Assembly (NCBI GenBank): GCA_002811645.1
Contig: PDIP01000066.1
Coordinates: forward strand, 20,623-62,816
Length of the DNA stretch: 42,194 bases
DNA from: Corallochytrium limacisporum
Lineage: Eukaryota; Opisthokonta
Reading direction: 5' to 3'
Under the pieces are notes generated by a model. That model made no database searches and was not told the origin of the DNA. It saw only the letters and a program-made list of their open reading frames with translations. Both the position numbers and the translations under genes were made by a program. Shown here in pieces: positions 11,571 to 21,173 of this stretch; position 1 is the stretch's first letter, and the number at the start of each line of letters is the position of its first letter.

Positions 11571-11597
11571 CCAGAATGTTGACGGTCAACATTCTGG
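11571..11597. repeat. Near-perfect 27-bp palindrome
   Basis: The arms ccagaatgttgac and gtcaacattctgg (13 bp each) are perfectly complementary around a single central g at 11584. The length and single-base spacer suit a dimeric protein binding site or a cruciform. The nearest gene start is RIF1, about 870 bp away. Confidence 0.75.
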
Positions 11598-12082
11598 AAC
11601 GGGAATGTATGAAGAACGAAGCTCCATCTTGGTGAACCCTTCGAATTCTCCCAGTGACATCTGTGTATCGAAATCCGAAATAAATCCAACAGGGCTTCAC
11701 TAATGAAAGTGTATGGCGTATTCCTAGACGATTACCATATTTGATCACCCATCGCGCTGGAGCAGCCCAATTTCTTCCTCACCTGTCACTTCAATGTTCA
11801 AGTTTTTCTTCAGCTGGGTACATTTGCTATGGTGCAGAAATTTGCAGTGTCAGCCGTTTTCTGTATTTTGTATTTGTGCCCGCCGTTCTCTATTTCGCCT
11901 TGCGCGATCTGCTGCCGTACAGTGGGGCAGCCAACTCCCCCTGAGATTTACCTCCATTCAGAAATAAAGAAGACTGTAACCCTAACTAAATACGTTAATG
12001 ATTATACTTCAGTCATTTAAATCAATAACTCATAGCCTCAAGAATTGGCCCGGAGACCTAGCTTCGCTATAGCGGATTAAGA

Positions 12083-12092
12083 GCGCGAAAAA
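12083..12092 (+). promoter_or_regulatory. E2F/MBF-like site upstream of RIF1
   Basis: The sequence gcgcgaaaaa (reverse complement TTTTTCGCGC) matches the core bound by E2F and by fungal MBF/DSC1-type S-phase factors. It lies about 370-380 bp before the RIF1 start, nearly the same distance as the GGCGCGAAAA motif before Ctf4. S-phase regulation is inferred. Confidence 0.35.
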
Positions 12093-12462
12093 TTCAGGCG
12101 CAAGTGGGTGTCGGCTTCGTGGTCTTTGATCTCTTTGGAGGGTTTGTGAACCGAGGGAAGAAGGCTGTTTCGGATGGTCCGTGGTCTTTTGGGCTGCTCC
12201 CTGTCGACATTCCTGTCCAGCGAAGTTATTTTTGACCAGATAATACATGCAACACTAAGTTGTGGAAGTCCTCATCAGTTAAATTGCATCTGTTTGATGC
12301 TGCCAGAAGTACTCAAAGGCTTACAGCACTTGTCGGAAACTGAAGCGCTTTACTGGCTACAAGTGCGAGAGCTAGGGTAGAGAGCAGAAAGTAGCGCACT
12401 CTGGAGGTGGGCAAAAATTTCAAGGATGTGAGGGTGCAATAGAACAAAAGTAATCTAGAAGA

Positions 12463-15400
12463 ATGCCAGGAAGCCTCACCAACCGTTGTCAACATGGTGA
12501 CCACACTCCAAACAGTGTTGACAGGGCAGCTGAAAGATTTGCACAGGAGCTGACCATGGCCCGCGGTACACAGGCCATCAAACTTTGTGACCGTGCAATA
12601 GAATATCTTACCATGAAGCTCTCTGGATTCAGTGAACAGGCCTTTGTGAGCATCGTCGAGGCCTGTGTGGGAGTGGTATGTTCTCCAGTCGTCGACCGGG
12701 AGGTAAAGCCCCGACTATTGGGTGCCCTGGCTCAGGCGTACAATCATGGCTGTACACACTCGCGAGATATCGAACACGCTATTGTATACCACATTTCGAC
12801 ACAGCCGGAATTTTTTTGCCAATTCAAAGAAACCTTTCAAATGCTCGCCAAGATTGGGACAGCCTCGCAGTTCGACGTCCGTGAGAAAGCTCAAGAGTTC
12901 CTTTTCCGCGCAGCCATGGGGATTCATAGAGGTCTATTCAAGCCTGCTTGCGATGCTTTGCAGGCAGTGGTCAAAGAACACAAAGTTGCGGCTCTTGCGT
13001 GTATGAGACAGGATTGTGTATGGAACTTTGAATTCTGGTTTGACCGTGTGCAACAGACACCTAATGGTACGGATGCAATGGTACGGTGGAAATTTCTTGT
13101 GTACGTACTTGTCTATGACTTCTTTTCACCGAGTTTTCGGCGTGAGCGAAAGGTAATGCTGGACTGGATTTCTAGAATGTTTGAAAGGCCGCAACACAAG
13201 GCGTTGGCCTTTAAACAGTGGTCTGATGTTGTGTTCGCATTTGCACCATTTGGGCTTTCCAGAGGGCAGTTTCGACTTCTCCTTTCACCTTACCATGACA
13301 AACTTAGTGATCCCTCAAATATGTCTCCTTGGATTTGGAGTTCAGCAGTGGAGAGTTGGTGGAAGCTATTGCACGGATTAGTTTTTGTACCCGACGTTCG
13401 GCAATCCTTTCTTAGGTTGCTAAATTACGTTGTACGAGGCGTAGCAACAGAACGTGTGGCCAGTCGCGCTATATGGTTCCTCGCCGAAAACTGGGACCGT
13501 TGTCGTGACACAATTTGCTCAATGACACCTCTTGATTTGAAGAGTGACTCAGTTGAGCGATTTACCACACTGATCACTGGCTTGTCCACACCTGACCTTG
13601 AGCATGCCGTCCCGGAAGCCCTCCAATTTGTCCAGCGACTTGTAACGACACTGCTCAATAGTCCCGACTGGCAGTCTGCAGAGGACACTACGGTTCTCCT
13701 GAATCTACTACCGACGGTCTTTCGGTCCGCTGAGTATGCATATATCGTTAATGCATGCCCGGATGGACTGATCACCTCACATCTAGGACGGTTGGATGTA
13801 TGGCACGAGCTTGTGCTACACTTGAACACCGATATGCATACCGGTTACGGTGCGGGATCTATGATTTGGTTTGAATGGCATCTCATTAACGATGGATGTC
13901 GCCTATTGTTGGAAGCTCATGATGAAGAGATTATGCCTGTCTACGTGACATTGCTGGCGCGGCTGTTTGGCGACTTCTTCTCAGGCTCTGCACGGATTGA
14001 TGCGATAGACGGCTCGGAGCTTGTTGTGCTTCAACAAGACTCTCTGCAAATCATTATGTCGTCTGAATGTGTTCTGGGTCCTGCAGCCATCGAGGCCACT
14101 TTTCAGCGTAGTAGCGAGCTTTTGGGTCATTGCCTTGCCATGACCAGGAAAGAGGCGAGCAATTCTTATGAACGGGCTTTCAAAATGCAACTGTCTCCTG
14201 TGATCGAAGATGCTGTTTGTACTTGGTTTGACGAAGCCACAGACCCTGCCTGGTGCTCTAACATTCCGATCGAGTACCTCGACAGCATTAGCGTGCTTCT
14301 GTATGAAGCAATGAAAAGCTCATCATCATCAGTTGTAAAAGCTCTTGCCGCTTTCTGGAACATGCAAGTCGCGAATCGAGGTCAGCTGGAGAGGATGCCT
14401 GCTGTGACCAGCATGGTTTCACAGGAAGAATTAAGTTGCTGCATCGATTCAGTGACATCTAAATTGTCTGCCCACAGTGTAACGACCAAAGTCCAGGGAG
14501 TAGCGAAGAAGGTCCGAATCAATGAAGAGCGCAATGCAACGCTAATCATTCCGAGAAACGAAGTCAGCCTCCAGGCTGCCTTGACAAGCACTCCTCACGA
14601 AGATAACGTCGTTGTCAATGTTGCTTGGCAGAAACCGAGAGATGTCGTGTGGCACAAAGACGCAAGCAACCTTAAGGATAGCACCATGCCACTCAATGAC
14701 GTATTGGGTGATATTTTCCTCCGCGAGAGAGAAGGACGGAGAATATGTGATGCCCTCGGAATTCGCACAGTTGGAGATCTGGCCAAATTTCCTTCGTCTC
14801 GGAGATGGCAATTGCAATTGTCTGTGCATGGAAGTGAGTTGACAAGATACCTGAAAGAGGTTGTGGCTACTGCTCAGGTCGAGCCAACGAGTCAAGGACA
14901 TTCAAACACGAACCGGGCACGAGCATCGCTGCTTGCCGAGCTAAGTCCCAACTCACAGACCGCCTCCACAAATCACCATTCTATCACTTGTTCAAGAGGA
15001 GCATTCAGTGGCAGATTTAGACCTTCAATGCAATCAAGTACAACACCACTTTCGCCTCCACGTTTCGGACAGAATCCCGCGGAGGACGGAGCGTCAACTC
15101 CTGTGAAGACAGGTGAACAATCAAATCACGGAAGGTCATCGATTGTAACAATTTCTACAGGGACAGGTCCACAATTTGACGGCTGTGCAACTTTGCCTCA
15201 TAGCCCTTCAGACGGTCCCAATGGTCCAACACGAAGTATAGACAACCGGGAACTCCACCAGGCCTCCACACCCGCTTTCCTTCCAATGGGTCATGAACAT
15301 GTTACCTATTCATCTAGGACACTAGAACATTTGCGGAGTAACATTGACCATGGACTTGAAGATGGACCTACCCTTCCAAGATATCCCAGCTTGCCCATCA

Positions 15401-16245
15401 GAATCGAGACAATGTTTGGAGGCACAGGGTACTCAAAACAGGTGCACTTGAAGAAAGCACACACGAGTGTATCGACGTGCCGAGCGCCTTTCTTTTGGCA
15501 AGACAAATCACTTGACCATACTCCTCCATTCGGACCTGAAGGGGAGCAATTATCGCTTCAACGGCCAGATCTACGACTCACTATGCATCTGCCTTTCCTT
15601 CCTACGCAAGGCAAACGTGTATGCTACACAGCAGGTGCTCTAGACCTTCTGCCCAGGTGGCACACGACAACCGATGCTTATCGACCGGCTGTCCCTCTGG
15701 ATGAATTCTTACCTGCGGTCCACTACAAGGAAACAGCTGTGATCGACAACGCAATAGCAAAGGGAGTTGACGTAAGCTCACTAGCTGATTTCACACATGG
15801 GGAGGGTGTAAAGGCCTCGCGGGATGCGACAAAGATGGGCAACACTCGGCCCATCGCCACTTCTACAGGCCCCCAATATGGTAAGCGGGCAAGTATCAGA
15901 AATCCTTCTCCGATTTCTACGGTTGTAGTGGTGAGAACACCTGTTGACCAGAGTAGCATTGTCGAAACGTCTTTGCCAGGGTGCCGTGACATCGAAAACA
16001 CGTTCGCCAATCGCAAACGATCTCGGCATGAACAAGACGACTTTGGATGCTCCAGGTCGGTCAAAGTGCCTCGGCCTTCGAACCTCCTTTCTGCAGAGGC
16101 TGCGCTCACAAAAGGAGAGCATGGTGGGGACTCTCCTTCCGTACCACTACCAAACATCGCTGGCAAGACAAACAAGCCTGAGTTGGACGGTACCCCATCT
16201 GGATCCCTGCTCAGTCGTCTCGCGAACTGGATCGGATTTGTATGA
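12463..16245 (+). CDS. RIF1: RIF1-like replication-timing and telomere protein
   Basis: This is a 1260-aa intronless frame. Residues about 1-660 are continuous alpha-helical repeats with the tryptophan-rich pattern of the Rif1 N-terminal HEAT domain (for example RWKFLVYVLVYDFF, then WISRMFERPQHKALAFKQW). Residues about 749-806 contain GRRICDALGIRTVGDLAKFP, resembling the RNA polymerase alpha-CTD-like CII DNA-binding domain at the C-terminus of animal Rif1. The remaining 450 residues are disordered and rich in S/T/P. They carry a basic cluster NRKRSRH that could be a nuclear signal. Rif1 recruits PP1 phosphatase to restrain origin firing and acts at telomeres and breaks. No canonical SILK or RVxF PP1-docking motif is evident; the nearest candidate is KKVRIN at about 681, just before the CII-like region. 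Assignment rests on repeat pattern and domain order, so it is less certain than for the other genes. Confidence 0.72.
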   Translation: MPGSLTNRCQHGDHTPNSVDRAAERFAQELTMARGTQAIKLCDRAIEYLTMKLSGFSEQAFVSIVEACVGVVCSPVVDREVKPRLLGALAQAYNHGCTHSRDIEHAIVYHISTQPEFFCQFKETFQMLAKIGTASQFDVREKAQEFLFRAAMGIHRGLFKPACDALQAVVKEHKVAALACMRQDCVWNFEFWFDRVQQTPNGTDAMVRWKFLVYVLVYDFFSPSFRRERKVMLDWISRMFERPQHKALAFKQWSDVVFAFAPFGLSRGQFRLLLSPYHDKLSDPSNMSPWIWSSAVESWWKLLHGLVFVPDVRQSFLRLLNYVVRGVATERVASRAIWFLAENWDRCRDTICSMTPLDLKSDSVERFTTLITGLSTPDLEHAVPEALQFVQRLVTTLLNSPDWQSAEDTTVLLNLLPTVFRSAEYAYIVNACPDGLITSHLGRLDVWHELVLHLNTDMHTGYGAGSMIWFEWHLINDGCRLLLEAHDEEIMPVYVTLLARLFGDFFSGSARIDAIDGSELVVLQQDSLQIIMSSECVLGPAAIEATFQRSSELLGHCLAMTRKEASNSYERAFKMQLSPVIEDAVCTWFDEATDPAWCSNIPIEYLDSISVLLYEAMKSSSSSVVKALAAFWNMQVANRGQLERMPAVTSMVSQEELSCCIDSVTSKLSAHSVTTKVQGVAKKVRINEERNATLIIPRNEVSLQAALTSTPHEDNVVVNVAWQKPRDVVWHKDASNLKDSTMPLNDVLGDIFLREREGRRICDALGIRTVGDLAKFPSSRRWQLQLSVHGSELTRYLKEVVATAQVEPTSQGHSNTNRARASLLAELSPNSQTASTNHHSITCSRGAFSGRFRPSMQSSTTPLSPPRFGQNPAEDGASTPVKTGEQSNHGRSSIVTISTGTGPQFDGCATLPHSPSDGPNGPTRSIDNRELHQASTPAFLPMGHEHVTYSSRTLEHLRSNIDHGLEDGPTLPRYPSLPIRIETMFGGTGYSKQVHLKKAHTSVSTCRAPFFWQDKSLDHTPPFGPEGEQLSLQRPDLRLTMHLPFLPTQGKRVCYTAGALDLLPRWHTTTDAYRPAVPLDEFLPAVHYKETAVIDNAIAKGVDVSSLADFTHGEGVKASRDATKMGNTRPIATSTGPQYGKRASIRNPSPISTVVVVRTPVDQSSIVETSLPGCRDIENTFANRKRSRHEQDDFGCSRSVKVPRPSNLLSAEAALTKGEHGGDSPSVPLPNIAGKTNKPELDGTPSGSLLSRLANWIGFV

Positions 16246-16706
16246 GCGGCCGTGATCACCCTCCTTGGTCAGATTTGTGTCGACACCTATATCAATATAC
16301 TGAACATTGTACCGTAGACAAAAGTTCCATGACAATCATCTCCTCCGTATCAGAAGAGCCAATAGACGATATGAGCCCAAATCTTAGCTGGCCTCGAATC
16401 CCACTGAGGTGGGGGAAGGGCTGCGCGTGACGTCGTGACTTTGGTGGAGTGAAGCGGGAGGGTCCGTTGGGGCGAGGCAAGAAAATACTCAGGAGCATTC
16501 TGGCATGTGACCGGCGGTCCTTTTGGGGAAGCCAACTATTTCAGAAGGATGATACACAGTGTCTCGGCCTAGATCAGGACCCAGTGATGGACAAACTAGT
16601 GCAAATCCTGTAGCCCGAATCGACAGGTAAATCGATAAGCAATGTGAGACAGTTTGTACAGCAGCAGAATTCTCCAGCAGCAGAATTCTCCAGGTAGACT
16701 CACAAG
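16246..16706. other. RIF1-TCF25 intergenic region
   Basis: This 461-bp spacer between two co-directional genes must hold the RIF1 3' end and the TCF25 promoter. No AATAAA is seen near the RIF1 stop. It ends with a 16-bp tandem duplication just before the TCF25 start. Confidence 0.6.
16661..16692. repeat. 16-bp tandem duplication in the TCF25 leader
   Basis: The unit gcagcagaattctcca occurs twice in direct succession, ending 14 bp before the TCF25 ATG. It probably lies in the 5' UTR. It looks like a recent slippage duplication. Confidence 0.85.
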
Positions 16707-19004
16707 ATGTCGTCCCGTGCTATGAAGCGCTTGTTAGCTGAGCGACAAAAAGAGCAAGACCTCATGGCCACACGAGTACTTGGTGATCAAGCCGAAGATG
16801 ATTCAGAAGGCGAAGACAATAAACCAACAAGAAACGTAAATGCTTTCGCAATGTTAGTAGGAGACGATGATGACATGGTCGACGACGAGGAAGAGGTCGA
16901 GGAGGAAGAGCAGAACAAGGAGGCGAAATCCACACAATCCACGGCAAAGTCATCAAAAAGTAAAAAGAAAAAGAGGAAGAACAAGAAGAAGACGGACTCT
17001 CCAACAAACGTGAACGCGGTAGTTGACAAGCAGACTGACGGGGACGCAATCGACGTCGAAGAAGAGCGTATTCTAGCAGAATTCGCAGAGAAAGCCAAGA
17101 AAGAAGCGATTGAGCTGGAGCAACAGGAAATTTTGAAGGCGAATGCAGTAAATGTATTGCAAAAGTTTGGAGATCTCATGTCCATCACAAAACAGAAATG
17201 TGACCCTGACCTTGAGATGCGCAGAATATTCGGGCGTGAAGTTATGGCGGCAGCAGCCGCAGAAGAGGGAGGTAATCAACAAATGGCCAGGCCAGGACGG
17301 AGAGCACGTCGGGGTCAGCAGGTTGCTTCAACACACCGCAGCAGAGGAGGGCCACTCTTAAGGCAGACATGGCTCAGTAGGCCGAAGGACAATTGGCCAC
17401 CATCCATCCGGAAAGGCATCAGCATGGTATACGATGAAGACGGAAGGACAAGTGTCGACGGAACGAGAAAGTTCCGCTTTGAGCACTCTCGTGACTATCA
17501 GGATATTCAGTTGTACTTTTACGATGCTGTAGATTCTATGAATCCGCAGAACATTGCTGCCATACTCAATCTCGACCCCTATCATGCTGATGCTCTGATC
17601 ACATTAAGTGACATCTGCAAACATCAAGGCGACATTCAGATGGCATCAGACTTCATTGAAAGGGCTCTCTTTGCATTTGAAAGAGCTTTTCATCCCACCA
17701 TCAACCTCGCTGACCCAGACTTCCGTGTTGATTACGCATGGTTAGAGAATCGTTCATTTTTCCTTGCCATTGCCCGGCACATTGACTTCATGGGACGTCG
17801 GGGAGCATGGCGCACTGCTCTGGAGTTCTGCAAGCTGCTCTTCATTCTTGACCCTGAGATGGATCCTTTGGCGGCGCTTTTGGAGCTGGATTATCTCGCC
17901 ATTCGTGCGAACGAGTTTGAATGGCTCTTGAACTTCTGGTTGTACTACGAAGGTAATAAGAACCTCAGCCTGCTGCCAAACTTTGCTTATTCCATTCCGC
18001 TTGCACGATTCATGAATACACAACATGAGCACCGTGTGACAGAGGCCATGGTAAAGCAAGCCGTCGGCCTCTACAAAAATATGGATGAGGATGCCATGAA
18101 ATTGAATACGGTCTTGGAACCCCTGTACACTGCAAGTATGGACCTCATTCGGGCCATGACCATCTTCCCGGAGGTTGTCGTGGCCCTGCAGCCGAAAGCG
18201 GCAATTAGCTTACCTGCTGAGGCAATGTCTCATGAACACTTTGCTGCGCTCGATGGGCGGACAAGCGTTGGTGTGAGCAAGACCTTGAAGTGCCTAGCAC
18301 AATTATATGCAGAGCGGACCTACGCGCTTTGGAAAAGCGATGTCATTGTTCTGTGGTTAAGCGAGTGTATGAAAGCAGCAGTCTGGGACGTAGAACAGGG
18401 AATGGCTGCGGATGCAGAACCATTGCGCGAGGCGTACAGGGGAAACATGCCGAAGAACATTCAGCGTCACATCATTGTTGCAGACATTGGCAGTGTACGC
18501 GCACTTATGCCCCTGAACTTACCCGACAATGTGATGGCCTACGATCCCATTCCACCTACTAACTCCAGGTCTTCAGCAGACTATCCAAAGCAAATCCTGG
18601 AGCGCAGGCGCAACCAGGCCGATGAAACCGGGGATTCGTCGAATCCATTGATGGTACTGCTAAGATCTCTGATGCCTTCATACCATGTGGAAGGCCAACA
18701 CCCCGTGGAGGCACAGATTGAGCGGCAGGGTCGACTGCAAGAGCTGCACCAGCGTGCGGGTGGAAATCGCCGTCCTCATCAACCCGTGCGCAATGCAGAT
18801 GGTGTACTTGATCTAGACCATCCGGATAACCCAATATTGGAAGAAGTGAACGAAGAAGAACAGGTGAATGCCGTCAACCACCTGCGTCAGCTCCTTGGCG
18901 ACATGGGCATTTTCACTGGGGAAAACCGGCCCATAGACAACGAAAGCGACGACGATGATGATGACGAAATTGTGGTCGATGATGCTCCAGAAGAAGCACA
19001 ATAG
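16707..19004 (+). CDS. TCF25: TCF25 / Rqc1 family protein (ribosome quality control)
   Basis: The protein is 765 aa and co-linear with human TCF25 (Nulp1) and yeast Rqc1. It opens with MSSRAMKRLLAERQ, like the MSRRALRRL start of the family. Acidic and then lysine-rich low-complexity segments follow, to about residue 110. The conserved helical core runs from about 225 to 640: NWPPSIRKGISM, FRFEHSRDYQDIQLYFYDAV, LNLDPYHADALITLSDICKH, ENRSFFLAIARHIDFMGRRG, RTALEFCKLLFILDPEMDP and LLPNFAYSIPLARF. In the family the protein joins Ltn1 and Rqc2 on stalled 60S subunits and favours K48-linked ubiquitination of nascent chains. The C-terminus is strongly acidic (a run of six D). The start has an AAGATG context and the stop abuts an AATAAA. 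Confidence 0.95.
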   Translation: MSSRAMKRLLAERQKEQDLMATRVLGDQAEDDSEGEDNKPTRNVNAFAMLVGDDDDMVDDEEEVEEEEQNKEAKSTQSTAKSSKSKKKKRKNKKKTDSPTNVNAVVDKQTDGDAIDVEEERILAEFAEKAKKEAIELEQQEILKANAVNVLQKFGDLMSITKQKCDPDLEMRRIFGREVMAAAAAEEGGNQQMARPGRRARRGQQVASTHRSRGGPLLRQTWLSRPKDNWPPSIRKGISMVYDEDGRTSVDGTRKFRFEHSRDYQDIQLYFYDAVDSMNPQNIAAILNLDPYHADALITLSDICKHQGDIQMASDFIERALFAFERAFHPTINLADPDFRVDYAWLENRSFFLAIARHIDFMGRRGAWRTALEFCKLLFILDPEMDPLAALLELDYLAIRANEFEWLLNFWLYYEGNKNLSLLPNFAYSIPLARFMNTQHEHRVTEAMVKQAVGLYKNMDEDAMKLNTVLEPLYTASMDLIRAMTIFPEVVVALQPKAAISLPAEAMSHEHFAALDGRTSVGVSKTLKCLAQLYAERTYALWKSDVIVLWLSECMKAAVWDVEQGMAADAEPLREAYRGNMPKNIQRHIIVADIGSVRALMPLNLPDNVMAYDPIPPTNSRSSADYPKQILERRRNQADETGDSSNPLMVLLRSLMPSYHVEGQHPVEAQIERQGRLQELHQRAGGNRRPHQPVRNADGVLDLDHPDNPILEEVNEEEQVNAVNHLRQLLGDMGIFTGENRPIDNESDDDDDDEIVVDDAPEEAQ

Positions 19005-19010
19005 AATAAA
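19005..19010 (+). terminator. Poly(A) signal abutting the TCF25 stop codon
   Basis: The hexamer aataaa begins at the base immediately after the TAG stop (19002-19004). If used, it implies a 3' UTR of only a few tens of bases, typical of compact fungal genomes. Confidence 0.6.
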
Positions 19011-19475
19011 AGACGTGCCATCCTTGTCCCCTTTTAGGATTTTGAACGAGGCTAAGTTTCCCTCGCACGCTCCACTGTGCCCAAGAATGAAGTCAACCCT
19101 CCCTCCCTCCCTCGTCCTCCGGGGTCCAGTCCTTCACAGAACCAAAAAATTGACCCGACCGCTTCTCGTGGATCTCCCGGAAAAAGGCCGCGTTTCCTTT
19201 TCCGTCCTCGATTGCACCCTTTGCAGGAGGTTTATTTCTGGTTTCTGTGTTTTTTTTTAATTCTCCCTTTTGGTTGGGTGGGTCCGTCCGGTGTTGTTCT
19301 TCGCCTCGAGTGTATTTCTGTTGTCCTGTGATGTGCCCACATAATTGTATCAGAGTAGGTACTTCAGGGAGAATGGCTATGGTGCACATGTACTTTGACG
19401 ATTCTAAACCGAAACACCGGACGGACTCTTTGGTGACTTATGCACCTCAAAGGGTGATCATCTAGGTCCGAACAT
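19011..19475. other. TCF25 to membrane-protein intergenic region
   Basis: This spacer contains pyrimidine-rich stretches (ccctccctccctc at about 19095, a T-run at 19250) suited to a fungal promoter. No RNA gene or additional coding frame is recognised. Confidence 0.55.
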
Positions 19476-21173
19476 ATGACAATGCAGCAGGCTTGGGCTC
19501 TGATTGCTGCGGTTCTGGTGGCATGCTCCCTGCCAACTTCGTTGGGGGTGCAGGCCCCAATGGACCACGACAGAATTCCGGGCAGGAAGTATACGCTTGA
19601 CAGTCGTTGCCTAGTGATCCGCGAGAGTGCATGGGACCTTGGAAAAGACGGAAAGTATTCGGAGGGCTGGTACCGAAGAAACTGGAATTCTGTATATGCA
19701 CCCGAATATTCCAAAGACGAAACTGGAATCAGGATTGGCAGGTTCTTGCACCACATTAATGCGGAAAATTTTGAATACATGACAACGCTGTACGATGTGC
19801 CATTTGACCTGCTTGTGGTGGATTCCGACGACTTTGACATCGACAAGGTGCCGAGTATGCTGGAAGTAGGACCCAAACATGGACGGTATAATTGCATTCT
19901 AAAAACGTCCACCCGGGTTGAAGACTTCAACAACAGCAGTGACCGCACGCCTCCTAGGCTCATGAAGATGATTACAAACTACAGGCGGAAGTACAATGTA
20001 AAAATGGTGTACATGCTGGCAACTCCTTTGGATGTCCAGGGCGTCAAGAGTATACCGCAACAAAGGAAAGATGCAGAAATTGGAGATCCCGCCTACCCAG
20101 CAGTCATGAAAGCGTTGCCTCACATTAAGAGTATGACTAAGTTCATCGATGTTGGCAAAGAATTTCCTATAGGTGAATCGTGGGTGCCATTGCCGGAGGG
20201 TACGGACAACCAAGGAGGCGTCAGCTACCCCTGGCGAGTGATTTCGAAGAACATCTGCTACTACCATGCTGTAAAGGTTACCGATAAGACACGTAACAAG
20301 TGCTTTTATGCGGATGCGGAAGACGAAGAATCGTGTCTAGCTATGGTTCGCACAGAGGAAGATGGAACTGAAACCGTGTACTTCTTCATCCAGATGGCCA
20401 TATGGAAGACTATGGTTTCAACCGCAAGTTTTGCGTGGACCGAGTGGATGTTCCACGGTATCCACTATGGTGCACGTCGTCTATACCTGTGGAACGCAAT
20501 TTGGACCTACGAGTGGCTGCCGGGTATGAACACTTATCAAAGGAATCAGGTTCTTGGCGATCAAGGTATCGGAAACACTCGTTACCCTCAGCCTTACGAG
20601 AATGTCACGGAGTTCTTAAACCTCGAGTGGTACCCAGTGGATAGCCCAAAGGCCAAGATAGGCCTCTATGATGACAGTTTACATGCTCGGCTCCATCGGC
20701 ATCGAATGCGCAAGAATTACCTGGACAATTCCAAGGAAAGTCATGCCCAGGTATCGTTTTTTATGGGAGAGGATGCCCACGATCCAATTGGGTTTGAAAT
20801 TTCTGCGGACAAGGATGCTGTCTATCCGCTGACCGGATTGTCGGAGTTGGCCACGCGCATTCCATACGCTTTCAAAGTAAAGTACGGCCGTCAGTTCACC
20901 ACTTGGATTCCAATGGAGCGCGGGCAGCGCTTCATGGTCCTTGCGGGTGATGAGGAAGGCGTGTACTATATGGAAAAGACTGATGGTGTCACCAAGACAC
21001 ACCGACCCTCTGCTGAATGGAATGACCCGGAACCGTATCCAGTCTTTGGTGCCTTCAGTCTAACTTCCTACGTCATGGGCATTTTGACGATGTTCGGCCT
21101 CCAGTACTTTCGCAAGGGCGGCGGGTTTCGGAAGGGGTACCTACCGGTTTCTCAACACTCCCGCCGCGACTGA
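19476..21173 (+). CDS. Unrecognised secretory-pathway type I membrane protein
   Basis: I do not recognise this 565-aa protein. Residues 1-24 form a signal peptide (hydrophobic AWALIAAVLVACSLP, likely cleavage after TSLG). The large lumenal or extracellular part has potential N-glycosylation sites at N152/N153 and N376 and several cysteines (45, 140, 261, 276, 287). An aromatic-rich segment at about 303-350 contains FAWTEWMFHGIHYGARRLYL. A single hydrophobic segment at about 523-543 (VFGAFSLTSYVMGILTMFGL) is followed by a short basic tail (YFRKGGGFRKGY), giving a type I topology with a cytosolic C-terminus of about 20 residues. Codon use is like that of the neighbours and the frame is unbroken, so it is clearly a gene. 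An ER or cell-surface role is inferred from topology only. Either ATG (19476 or two codons later) would keep the signal peptide. Confidence 0.85.
   Translation: MTMQQAWALIAAVLVACSLPTSLGVQAPMDHDRIPGRKYTLDSRCLVIRESAWDLGKDGKYSEGWYRRNWNSVYAPEYSKDETGIRIGRFLHHINAENFEYMTTLYDVPFDLLVVDSDDFDIDKVPSMLEVGPKHGRYNCILKTSTRVEDFNNSSDRTPPRLMKMITNYRRKYNVKMVYMLATPLDVQGVKSIPQQRKDAEIGDPAYPAVMKALPHIKSMTKFIDVGKEFPIGESWVPLPEGTDNQGGVSYPWRVISKNICYYHAVKVTDKTRNKCFYADAEDEESCLAMVRTEEDGTETVYFFIQMAIWKTMVSTASFAWTEWMFHGIHYGARRLYLWNAIWTYEWLPGMNTYQRNQVLGDQGIGNTRYPQPYENVTEFLNLEWYPVDSPKAKIGLYDDSLHARLHRHRMRKNYLDNSKESHAQVSFFMGEDAHDPIGFEISADKDAVYPLTGLSELATRIPYAFKVKYGRQFTTWIPMERGQRFMVLAGDEEGVYYMEKTDGVTKTHRPSAEWNDPEPYPVFGAFSLTSYVMGILTMFGLQYFRKGGGFRKGYLPVSQHSRRD

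Larger units (their letters stand above)
8206..12462. other. Gene-free region between TCP11-family gene and RIF1
   Basis: This stretch holds the divergent upstream regions of the flanking genes. No frame resembles a known protein. Frames on the minus strand between about 11080 and 11750 look slightly protein-like but are short and I recognise no family. Visible elements are two TACTGAAT octamers (8707, 8913), a 27-bp palindrome at 11571-11597 and an E2F-like motif at 12083. Confidence 0.55.
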
